A DNA stretch of 17,907 bases from Candidatus Competibacteraceae bacterium (GTDB taxonomy: Bacteria; Pseudomonadota; Gammaproteobacteria; Competibacterales; Competibacteraceae), in contig JAGRHK010000005.1 of assembly GCA_020444985.1 (NCBI GenBank), positions 1 through 17,907 on the forward strand. Reading direction: 5' to 3'. The translations under genes were made by a program, and so were the position numbers. Positions 7,514-13,809 of this stretch are shown piece after piece (positions within the stretch are counted from its first letter, which is position 1; the number at the start of each line of letters is the position of its first letter). The notes under the pieces were generated by a model. It worked only from the letters and a program-made list of their open reading frames with translations. It searched no databases and was not told the origin of the DNA.

Positions 7514-7721
7514 GCGCACAAATATTGTATTGAATGATGAACTCGTCAATGAAGTCATGCGCTTAGCCAATGTCAAAACCAAGCAGGAGGCAGTGGATTT
7601 GGCGCTGCAACAGTTTGTTGCGCACCGAAAACAGCGACGTATTCTTGAACTGATCAGCCAGAACCTGATTGATCCGGACTACGATTATCGGGCGGTCCGC
7701 GATGAACAGCGTTCTCGTTGA
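7512..7721 (+). CDS. vapB: VapB-family type II antitoxin
   Basis: A 69-residue protein resembling the short VapB antitoxins (DUF2191/VapB_antitoxin type). MRTNIVLNDELVNEVM is a ribbon-like DNA-binding strand and helix, followed by KTKQEAVDLALQQFV and a charged C-terminal tail (DPDYDYRAVRDEQ) that would wrap the toxin active site. It should neutralise VapC and repress the operon. The ATG at 7512 has GAGAGG five bases upstream; a GTG two codons earlier is in frame but lies within this site. It begins 33 bases after yheS and overlaps vapC by 20 bases, the usual antitoxin-first order. Confidence 0.88.
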   Translation: MRTNIVLNDELVNEVMRLANVKTKQEAVDLALQQFVAHRKQRRILELISQNLIDPDYDYRAVRDEQRSR

Positions 7722-8124
7722 TACGTCTGCCTGGATTGGCCTGCTGCGCAACCTCAACCGACCCGCCGTACAGACTTTGAAACGGCTACTGGACTCGGAT
7801 GTCCTGGTTGCCCTGACGCCGTTTATTCTTCAGGAAATTTTGCAGGGCGCTGGATCGGAGGCGCATTTTGTCACATTACAAAAGTATTTTGCTGATCTAC
7901 CGATGTTTGCGCCCCGCAACCCGGTCGCAACCCATCGAGCCGCTGCTCAACTGTATTGTCGTTGCCGATGGGCCGGCGTGACTCCCCGAAGCGCTATCGA
8001 TTGTCTGATTGCGTCTACCGCTATCGAGCATGCGTTACCCCTTCTGCATGATGATCGTGATTTCGAGCAGATCGCCCGGATCGAACCGCAGCTCGAACTA
8101 TTCACAGATCAACGCGGGCTATGA
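7702..8124 (+). CDS. vapC: VapC-family PIN-domain toxin ribonuclease
   Basis: A 140-residue PIN-domain protein, expected to be a magnesium-dependent RNase that cuts tRNA or rRNA when not bound by VapB. The acidic catalytic positions are visible: Asp7 in VLVDTSAW, Glu45 in FILQEIL, Asp100 in SAIDCLIA, and Asp118 with Asp120 in LLHDDRDF. The length is normal and the active site looks intact. The ATG at 7702 lies inside vapB, giving a 20-base overlap and probable translational coupling; a longer N-terminal extension would lack PIN similarity. Its stop (8122-8124) overlaps an ATG of the dgt frame (8121-8123) as ATGA. Confidence 0.9.
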   Translation: MNSVLVDTSAWIGLLRNLNRPAVQTLKRLLDSDVLVALTPFILQEILQGAGSEAHFVTLQKYFADLPMFAPRNPVATHRAAAQLYCRCRWAGVTPRSAIDCLIASTAIEHALPLLHDDRDFEQIARIEPQLELFTDQRGL

Positions 8125-8153
8125 ACATGCGCCATCGAGTTGTGGAGACGCCT

Positions 8154-9506
8154 ATGAGCTGGAATTGTCTGCTGTCCCGCGTTCGTCCGGGGTTGCCCTA
8201 TCTACATCCCGCGAACGAAGCGCGCACCGATTTCCAACGCGATTTCGACCGTATTGTTTTTTCCTCGGCCTTTCGCCGGTTGCAGGATAAGACCCAGGTT
8301 TTTCCTCTCGCGCAGAGCGATTATGTTCGCACCCGTCTGACCCACAGCCTGGAAGTGTCCAGCGTCGGGCGTTCGCTCGGCACGATGGTCGGCGACAGCG
8401 TTATCAAACGACATGCCTTGAAAAGCGTTGATCCACAGGATTTTGGCGCCATCGTCGCCGCAGCCAGCTTGGCGCACGACATCGGCAATCCCCCTTTTGG
8501 CCATGCTGGCGAAGACGCGATCCGCCTGTGGTTTACCACATCCGCAACAGGCCAGGCGGTGCTGGAGTCGCTGACCGAAGCGCAACGCCAGGATTTCCTG
8601 CGTTTCGAAGGCAACGCTCAGGGCTTTCGCATCATCACGCGCTTGCAAAGTCCCGATAATGTGGGCGGGATGCAATTAACCTGCGCCACCCTTGGCGCGT
8701 TCACCAAATACCCGTGCGCCGCATGGTTGCCTGACGAACCTCCTGCCGGCATCGCCTTTAAAAAATTCGGTTTCTATCAGGATGACGCTGACTTGTTCGC
8801 CGAAGTCGCCGGTCACCTGGGACTCGCCCCCGTGTTGCCGAACGCCTGGAGCCGCCATCCGCTTGCTTACCTGGTCGAAGCGGCGGATGACATCTGCTAT
8901 CGAATCATTGATGTGGAAGACGCTTTTCGACTTCAACAACTGTCTTTCGAGCAGGTTCGCGATTTATTGCTGCCGCTGACCGGCCAAGCGCATCGCGCCG
9001 AACGCAAAATGGCGCATATCACCCGGCCCAAGGAAAAGATCGAATATCTGCGCGCCAAGGCCATCGGCGCCATTATCGATCAGGTTCATCAGTGCTTCAT
9101 GGCGCATGAAGACGCCATCCTGGCTGGCGCGTTTTCAGGAGAACTGCTCGATATCATCCCCGCCGCCGCCGCCATGCGCGCCTTGAAGGATTGTGGGGAA
9201 AATCAGATTTATGTTTCCCGGCCCGTGATCGAAGTAGAAGCCGCCGGCTTTGAGGTGCTCGCGGGGTTGCTGGAAGCGTTTGTGACCACGGTCAACGATC
9301 TGGCCACACGGGGCGCGAACGCCTCGCCGAAAAGCCGTATGCTGGTTTACTTGATGCCAGAGCAGTTTGCCGGTCCCGGACGTTGCCCAACCGCCGATCC
9401 CTACCGCCGGGTGCTGGCCATTACCGATTTCGTGTCCGGCATGACCGATTCTTACGCAGTTTCACTGTTCAAGAAATTAACCGGAATGTCGTTGCCCACA
9501 GGTTGA
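8154..9506 (+). CDS. dgt: dGTPase-like HD-domain deoxynucleotide triphosphohydrolase
   Basis: A predicted dNTP triphosphohydrolase releasing deoxynucleoside and tripolyphosphate, thereby limiting dNTP pools. It has 450 residues from the ATG at 8154, preceded by GGAG with a six-base spacer; MSWNCLLSRVRPG fits family N termini. An ATG at 8121 that overlaps the vapC stop as ATGA would add 11 residues and cannot be excluded. Metal ligands of the HD fold are seen as His64 in TRLTHSLEVSSVGRS, His108-Asp109 in LAHDIGNPPFGHAGEDAI, and Asp245/Asp246 in VEAADDICYRIIDVEDA. FDRIVFSSAFRRLQDKTQVF (31-50) is the usual nucleotide-binding start. It belongs to the broad Dgt family; actual preference for dGTP is not provable from sequence. 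It converges on pcm with a 20-base gap. Confidence 0.9.
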   Translation: MSWNCLLSRVRPGLPYLHPANEARTDFQRDFDRIVFSSAFRRLQDKTQVFPLAQSDYVRTRLTHSLEVSSVGRSLGTMVGDSVIKRHALKSVDPQDFGAIVAAASLAHDIGNPPFGHAGEDAIRLWFTTSATGQAVLESLTEAQRQDFLRFEGNAQGFRIITRLQSPDNVGGMQLTCATLGAFTKYPCAAWLPDEPPAGIAFKKFGFYQDDADLFAEVAGHLGLAPVLPNAWSRHPLAYLVEAADDICYRIIDVEDAFRLQQLSFEQVRDLLLPLTGQAHRAERKMAHITRPKEKIEYLRAKAIGAIIDQVHQCFMAHEDAILAGAFSGELLDIIPAAAAMRALKDCGENQIYVSRPVIEVEAAGFEVLAGLLEAFVTTVNDLATRGANASPKSRMLVYLMPEQFAGPGRCPTADPYRRVLAITDFVSGMTDSYAVSLFKKLTGMSLPTG

Positions 9507-9526
9507 TCGCGCTTCCCGCGCCCACT

Positions 9527-10207
9527 TCAGCCACGGTCAATCAATGGCACGAACACCACGGGTAACACGCTCCGGCTATGCGCTACGCCTTGGGCATCTT
9601 TCTCCACCACGCGCAGATCCTGGGTGCGATGGGGCGGACCGACCGGGATGACCAACCGCCCGCCGGGCTTCAATTGTCGCACCAGCGCTGGCGGCGTTTC
9701 CGTCGCCGCCGCCGTGACGATGATGCCATCGAAGGGGGCTTGTTCTTCCCAACCCTGAACGCCATTGCCGACACACACCGTTACATTGGCGAAACCGAGT
9801 TCCTGCAAGCGTTGTGTCGCCATCATCGCCAACTCGGGGATACGCTCCAGTGTGTAGACCTGCTGGACCAGATGGGCCAGTATCGCCGCCTGATAGCCTG
9901 ATCCGGCGCCGATCTCCAGCACGACATCTTCGGGGCCTGGCGCCAGCAACTCGGTCATCAAGGCGACGATAAACGGCTGAGAGATGGTCTGGCCGCGCCC
10001 AATGGGCAGCGGTGCGTCGGCATAGGCCCAATCTTGTTGTTCGGGCGGAATAAAGCAATGCCGAGGCGTTGTCGCGATCGCTTTAATGACGCGATCGCTC
10101 AGTTCGCTAAAACCCGTCAGGTGTGCGGTTTCACGGGTTTCCGCCAGCACCCGCTCCATGAGCCAATGGCGCGCTTCCGTATGCTTCTCAGCCGATTTGT
10201 CGCTCAT
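9527..10207 (-). CDS. pcm: Protein-L-isoaspartate O-methyltransferase
   Basis: An SAM-dependent repair enzyme that methylates L-isoaspartyl residues formed by damage to Asn and Asp in ageing proteins. It has 226 residues, about 18 longer at the N terminus than E. coli Pcm, as in several other gammaproteobacteria. Key features are LPIGRGQTISQP (67-78, acceptor site), SAM motif I VLEIGAGSGYQAAILA (96-111), LER (120-122) ending the next strand, DGIIVTAAA (motif II) and the conserved VFVPL near the C terminus. Its ATG lies inside the end of the upstream aspartoacylase-like gene, a 20-base overlap suggesting coupled translation. In E. coli pcm follows surE; that neighbour is absent here. Confidence 0.95.
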   Translation of the reverse strand: MSDKSAEKHTEARHWLMERVLAETRETAHLTGFSELSDRVIKAIATTPRHCFIPPEQQDWAYADAPLPIGRGQTISQPFIVALMTELLAPGPEDVVLEIGAGSGYQAAILAHLVQQVYTLERIPELAMMATQRLQELGFANVTVCVGNGVQGWEEQAPFDGIIVTAAATETPPALVRQLKPGGRLVIPVGPPHRTQDLRVVEKDAQGVAHSRSVLPVVFVPLIDRG

Positions 10208-11168
10208 ACTGTTGTTTCCCAGACCAGCGCCGCGCCGCGCTGCGTCGGAAGGCCAGGTCCACGGTCAGAATCCGCGCGATGGGATCACCGATACATAACA
10301 GCGGTTGCCGACGAAGACCGGCCAGAAGACCCGCGACCGGCGCCGTCACACGCGCCAGGATGCTGCCGGAAATACCATCATGGATTTGACCGAGTTCTTC
10401 GCCCGCGCGCACCCAGCGCCCCACTTCCAGCCGCGACGCAAAGATACCGGATCTTTCCGCCCGCAGATCACACGCCTGTCGCCGGTTGAAGTAATGCAAA
10501 TCTTCTTCGCCTTCGACCAGTTGCAGGCCGCCAACAACGCCGGTGCGACTGAGGAACGCCACGAGCGCGCGAAACAGAATTTCGCAATGTCCGGTTTGCA
10601 GGTTACCGGACTGTCCGGCGTGGATGATGAAGTTCTCACCTCGATGTGGCCGCCAGGCTCGTGCGAGTTCGCCCGCTTCATCCGAGTCTGCGGGTTGTTC
10701 AATGACTGCAGGCAGCCCGAACAAACAGGCGCTTGCGCGTTCATCATCGTTCGGCGCGTATAGCCATACCTGTGGCATTTCCTCAAGATCGCTATGGGCG
10801 GCGCGCACATTGATCCGATAATAAGCGGCTTGCGTGATGGCCATGACCTGGTCATGCACGGATTCCGTGGTGGGACAGCCATCTGGGTCGGCATGCCAGG
10901 CATGGTCCGATAGGCTCCGTAGCGCGTCAACATTGGGAATGATCACCACCCGTTCACGCAGATGGAGTTCTCGTCGCTCGCCGGCTTCGATGCTCCGCAG
11001 GAACGCCGCCAGTCGGGATAGAACGAACATGCCATTCAATTCGTTGCTTTGCAGATCCGCGACCAGCGCCAACTGTGGCGTGCGTTCCGGTGGACCCATA
11101 TCGGAATGGAGCGCCGCTTGGTGACCTCGCAACCGGATCACTCGTCCGGAATTGATCCTATTGATCAA
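10188..11168 (-). CDS. Succinylglutamate desuccinylase/aspartoacylase-like protein, possibly inactive
   Basis: A 326-residue protein with the fold signatures of the AstE/AspA family (zinc deacylases related to M14 peptidases). The recognisable order is a core strand and loop LVADLQSNELNG (35-46), IPNVDALRSL (77-86), AAHSDLEEMPQVWLY (123-137), IIHAGQSGNLQ (181-191) and a C-terminal biotinyl-like barrel (about 240-305, VRAGEELGQIHDG). In active members the first loop is typically GxHGNExxG with His and Glu as zinc ligands; here Gln40 replaces His while Glu43 and a later His (125) remain. His183 stands where TLE-G carries Glu in many members. The start is TTG with GGAG seven bases upstream (11176-11179); ATG codon 24 is an alternative. 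It overlaps pcm, but the substrate is unknown. Confidence 0.75.
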   Translation of the reverse strand: MINRINSGRVIRLRGHQAALHSDMGPPERTPQLALVADLQSNELNGMFVLSRLAAFLRSIEAGERRELHLRERVVIIPNVDALRSLSDHAWHADPDGCPTTESVHDQVMAITQAAYYRINVRAAHSDLEEMPQVWLYAPNDDERASACLFGLPAVIEQPADSDEAGELARAWRPHRGENFIIHAGQSGNLQTGHCEILFRALVAFLSRTGVVGGLQLVEGEEDLHYFNRRQACDLRAERSGIFASRLEVGRWVRAGEELGQIHDGISGSILARVTAPVAGLLAGLRRQPLLCIGDPIARILTVDLAFRRSAARRWSGKQQYERQIG

Positions 11169-11319
11169 GATTCTGCTCCATAAAGTACCTTGTCGTTGAA
11201 TGAAAATTCTTTAAACCCCTGCTAGTTAAGCATAGTTCAAGTTGGTAGATTTTATATGTCGAATTTCTCTAGCGCCTTCGCAGCCGTTGAGCGCCGCTGA
11301 TCGTTTTAGCCGTGGCAAG

Positions 11320-11333
11320 AAGATCGTGATCTT
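11320..11333. promoter_or_regulatory. Palindrome upstream of the phasin promoter
   Basis: AAGATC-GT-GATCTT is a perfect dyad with six-base arms, about a dozen bases before the predicted -35 box of the phasin gene and between the two divergent genes. Its size and position suit a protein-binding site rather than a hairpin. No regulator can be named. Confidence 0.35.
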
Positions 11334-11341
11334 TAATTTTT

Positions 11342-11384
11342 ATGTTGCAACGCAACATGAGTTCCGTTATATTGCATTGCAGCA
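11342..11384 (+). promoter_or_regulatory. Paired TGC-N3-GCA dyads, candidate PHA regulator operator
   Basis: The first dyad, ATGTTGC-AAC-GCAACAT (11342-11358), covers the -35 box. The second, TTGC-ATT-GCAGCAA (11372-11385 region, core TGC-ATT-GCA at 11373-11381), follows the -10 box and covers the predicted start of transcription. Their centres are 27 bases apart. PhaR-type repressors of phasin genes are known to bind TGC/GCA-rich dyads and to be released by PHB, so this arrangement suggests such control. The regulator gene is not in the window. Confidence 0.45.
11345..11373 (+). promoter_or_regulatory. Predicted sigma-70 promoter of the phasin gene
   Basis: TTGCAA (11345-11350) and TATATT (11368-11373) are separated by 17 bases, a good match to a housekeeping promoter with the start of transcription near 11380. 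The -35 box lies within a perfect inverted repeat, ATGTTGC-AAC-GCAACAT (11342-11358). Confidence 0.6.
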
Positions 11385-11417
11385 AAATTAACCATCCAAC
11401 AAGAAGGGGAGCTCATC

Positions 11418-11771
11418 ATGATCGTCAACCTGTTCAGCAAAGCTCTGGAAACCCCACAAGTTCTGCCCGAACCTCTGGTTAAAGCCAACCGGCTGTTCGT
11501 TAAAAACATAGAAAAGATTATGGTATTTCAAATGAATGCGCTTAAATCTTATCTGGATATTGGTTTGAACCAGATGAGAGCCGCCGCCGAGGTCACGGAT
11601 GTAAAGAGCTTTCAGGATTTTTGCAAGCGTCAAAACGAAATCGCGCAAACGGTTCAATACCGACTAATGCGGGATAGTAAGGCCATGTCGGATATGAGCC
11701 TGCGTTTCAAGTCGGAAATGGATCATCTGGCCCAGGCGACGCTACAGGATATGCTGCCTAAAGCAGCCTGA
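11418..11771 (+). CDS. Phasin family protein (PHA granule surface)
   Basis: A 117-residue, largely helical amphipathic protein of the Phasin_2 type. It has an N-terminal segment FSKALETPQVLPEPLVKANRL-like, then a helix around KNIEKIMVFQMNALKSYLDIGL and a second around DFCKRQNEIAQTVQYRL. It has no signal peptide, membrane helix or cysteine pair. Phasins coat polyhydroxyalkanoate granules, control their number and size and can store as major cytosolic proteins. A strong AAGGGGAG ribosome binding site precedes the ATG, in keeping with high expression. It is flanked by a good promoter with TGC/GCA dyads and by an intrinsic terminator, so it looks monocistronic. The symbol phaP is not given because several phasin lineages share this profile. 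Confidence 0.85.
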   Translation: MIVNLFSKALETPQVLPEPLVKANRLFVKNIEKIMVFQMNALKSYLDIGLNQMRAAAEVTDVKSFQDFCKRQNEIAQTVQYRLMRDSKAMSDMSLRFKSEMDHLAQATLQDMLPKAA

Positions 11772-11793
11772 AGCGTTGGATTTCCCTGCACCT

Positions 11794-11824
11794 GCCGTCC
11801 CGTTCTAGCGAGGCGGCGCTTTTT
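11794..11824 (+). terminator. Intrinsic terminator after the phasin gene
   Basis: GCCGTC (11794-11799) pairs with GGCGGC (11812-11817, one G-U pair). An inner CG...CG pair closes a six-base TTCTAG loop after one mismatch, and TTTTT (11820-11824) follows two bases later. It lies 23 bases after the phasin stop and just before rsmJ. Confidence 0.6.
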
Positions 11825-11842
11825 CGCGCTCAATCCGCATCC

Positions 11843-12667
11843 TTGCACCATTCACCGACTATCGCGGTCGCCTGTGAATCGTCCGCGCTACAGACGGACG
11901 CTATTGCGTTGGCGACGGAACTTGCCTTACCGCTGGCGACGGAACAGTCGCCTGTTTCAGCGACCCATTACCTGGTTTTGACTCATGAGCGGCTGGAATT
12001 GCGGGAACAGGGGCCGAGCGCGCCGGGTCCTGTTTATGTTGATTTCATCACAGGGGCTGCCGACTACCGACGCCGATGGGGCGGCGGTCGCCAACAGCCG
12101 CTGGCGCGGGCGGTTGGCCTCAAAGGCAGCGCCGGACCGACGGTCATCGATCTGACTGCGGGTCTGGGGCAGGATGCTTTCGTACTCGCCTGTCTCGGGT
12201 GCTCGCTGCGTCTGGTGGAACGCTCGCCAATCATTGCCGCTTTATTACGAGACGGGTTGCGTCGGGCCAGCCTGCACCCGGACATTGGCGCGGTGGTTAC
12301 GCAAAGGATGCGTCTGCAGATAGCGGACGGTCGGGACTATCTGTCGGGTCTGCATGAGAGTCAGTGGCCGGACGTGATTTATTTGGATCCCATGTATCCC
12401 CAACGCCGGAAAACGGCGCTGGCCAGTAAGGAAATGCGCTTGCTCCGGGTGTTGGCGGGCGATGATCTCGATGCGCCGGAATTATTGACGACGGCCTTGA
12501 TCCACGCTCGGCGGCGGGTAGTGGTCAAGCGCCCGCGCCGGGCGCCTGCTTTATCGGAAGCAATGCCCGATGCTCAGATCATTGCGCCCAATACCCGCTT
12601 TGATCTTTACCTGCCGCATCCCAAAGCCGTCTGCAAACCAGCGCTCACATCAACGGCGACGGATTAG
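11843..12667 (+). CDS. rsmJ: 16S rRNA (guanine-1516-N2) methyltransferase RsmJ
   Basis: An SAM-dependent methyltransferase that modifies G1516 of 16S rRNA (formerly YhiQ). The 274-residue frame matches the E. coli enzyme from LVLTHERLELR (44-54) onward: VDFITGAADYRR (66-77), the SAM loop DLTAGLGQDAFVLA (103-116), Glu126 in LVERSP, the catalytic-type YLDPMYP (180-186), KEMRLL (196-201), VVVKRP and a closing FDLYL. The start is uncertain. TTG at 11843 is the only conventional start between the upstream in-frame stop and the conserved region, and it has no clear ribosome binding site. The 3' end overlaps the convergent lytic transglycosylase gene by 23 bases. Confidence 0.92.
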   Translation: MHHSPTIAVACESSALQTDAIALATELALPLATEQSPVSATHYLVLTHERLELREQGPSAPGPVYVDFITGAADYRRRWGGGRQQPLARAVGLKGSAGPTVIDLTAGLGQDAFVLACLGCSLRLVERSPIIAALLRDGLRRASLHPDIGAVVTQRMRLQIADGRDYLSGLHESQWPDVIYLDPMYPQRRKTALASKEMRLLRVLAGDDLDAPELLTTALIHARRRVVVKRPRRAPALSEAMPDAQIIAPNTRFDLYLPHPKAVCKPALTSTATD

Positions 12668-13586
12668 CCAGCACGGCGGGTTTGGTAACCGGGGTGACCG
12701 GCGGATGGATCAATTGTCCGTAATCTCTAATGATTTTATCGACGTAGGCTCGGGTCTCGGCATAGGGCGGCACCCCGCCATAACGGACCACGGCGCCCTC
12801 GCCAGCGTTATAGCCCGCCAACGACAAGCGCACATCACCCTGAAAATAGGCTAGCAGCCAGCGGAGATAAGCCATACCCCCTTGCAGATTCTGCACCGGA
12901 TCATAAGGGTCTTTGACCCCGAACCGTTCGGCAGTCGCAGGGATCAGTTGCATCAAACCTTGGGCGTTTTTAATCGAGTGGGCTTGTGCGTTGAAGCCGG
13001 ATTCAGCCGCGATTACCGCGAGCACCAGCGTTGGCTGCAGACCATACTTCGGCGCCAGGCGATTGACCAGCGATACAATCTTCGCCTGTTCCGGCCTCGC
13101 CCATTTCGGTGAGGCGGGCTTTTTGCGGCGAACGATCACAGGCGCGGGCGGCTTGCGCGTCGGATCGACCGGCTCTACACAATGCGCTCGTTCAACCTTG
13201 GCGGGATCGCCCACGCGCGCCAGCATCCGTTTGGCCAGCGCGTCACCCTTGGCTGCAGCCAGTCGAAACCAGGCGGCTGCCTGCGCATCGTTGCGCGCCA
13301 CACCACGACCGTTAGCGTACATCCAGCCCAACTGGTACTGCGCTTCCACATGGTTGCGCCGCGCCGCCGCGCAATAGAGTTGCATGGCTCGCTCGTAGCT
13401 TTGGGGCACGCCTTCGCCATGCTCATAGCGTGTGGCCCATTCTATCTGCGCGACCGGAGTTTCCTTGATCAACTTGATCCAGGCACGATCCACGCTCATG
13501 CCGTGAACGCTAACGCTTAGAATGCTGAGCATCCAGAATCCAAGGTGTTGAGACCACCGTATCAAACCGCTTCCCCCTGTTGTCAT
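12645..13586 (-). CDS. Secreted lytic transglycosylase with Sel1 repeats
   Basis: A periplasmic murein-cleaving enzyme expected to form 1,6-anhydromuropeptides. Its 313 residues start with a hydrophobic export signal (about 9-29, HLGFWMLSILSVSVHG). Two Sel1/TPR-like repeats follow (about 46-118, with GEGVPQSYERAMQLY and ANGRGVARNDAQAAAWF), then a Pro/Lys-rich linker (140-165), and an SLT domain from about 166. Catalytic Glu195 lies in VIAAESGFN, followed by SIKNAQGLMQLIPATAERFGV (204-224 region) and AGYNAGEGAVVRYGG (257-271). Sel1 repeats usually mediate protein contacts and are less common on SLT enzymes. AGGAA lies about eight bases before the ATG. Confidence 0.9.
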   Translation of the reverse strand: MTTGGSGLIRWSQHLGFWMLSILSVSVHGMSVDRAWIKLIKETPVAQIEWATRYEHGEGVPQSYERAMQLYCAAARRNHVEAQYQLGWMYANGRGVARNDAQAAAWFRLAAAKGDALAKRMLARVGDPAKVERAHCVEPVDPTRKPPAPVIVRRKKPASPKWARPEQAKIVSLVNRLAPKYGLQPTLVLAVIAAESGFNAQAHSIKNAQGLMQLIPATAERFGVKDPYDPVQNLQGGMAYLRWLLAYFQGDVRLSLAGYNAGEGAVVRYGGVPPYAETRAYVDKIIRDYGQLIHPPVTPVTKPAVLANPSPLM

Positions 13587-13709
13587 TACCCAATTTCCTG
13601 TACCCAGTCATGCGTGGAAGGGTTAAGGAAAGAAAATATGTTATGTAAATCGTTCCGAGAATTCCAGCCGCTCTGGCTCGACATCAGGACAATCGCATTA
13701 TGTAAGGGA

Positions 13710-13738
13710 TTGACAATAAGGATAAACGACCGGATAAA
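13710..13738 (+). promoter_or_regulatory. Predicted sigma-70 promoter of the topB-recQ fusion
   Basis: TTGACA (13710-13715), a perfect -35 consensus, is separated by 17 bases from GATAAA (13733-13738), a four-of-six -10 box. Transcription would start near 13745, leaving a leader of about 60 bases that holds the small ORF at 13765. Confidence 0.5.
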
Positions 13739-13764
13739 GGAGCGCATCTGATCTTGTGGAGAGG

Positions 13765-13809
13765 ATGGATAACTCATTGCTTGTTTATGATGATCCCTGT
13801 TCGCCATGA
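13765..13809 (+). CDS. Possible 14-codon leader ORF overlapping the fusion start
   Basis: ATG at 13765 opens a 14-codon frame (MDNSLLVYDDPCSP) whose TGA (13807-13809) overlaps the ATG of the topB-recQ frame (13806-13808) as ATGA. TGGAGAGG lies immediately before its start, the only good ribosome binding sequence in the leader, although the spacing from GGAG is short at three bases. The large gene itself lacks one. Translation of the small ORF could therefore deliver ribosomes to the fusion gene. There is no attenuator-like run of one amino acid. Nothing shows that the peptide itself is functional. Confidence 0.35.
   Translation: MDNSLLVYDDPCSP

Noticed and set aside
11158..11181. Seven-codon ORF (MEQNLDQ) overlapping the start of the aspartoacylase-like gene
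   Set aside because: It has no ribosome binding site of its own; its ATGGAG simply supplies the GGAG for the TTG start.
13612..13760. Small plus-strand frame crossing the intergenic region before topB-recQ
   Set aside because: It begins within the antisense of the transglycosylase gene, has no good ribosome binding site and no conserved look; the promoter there is better supported.
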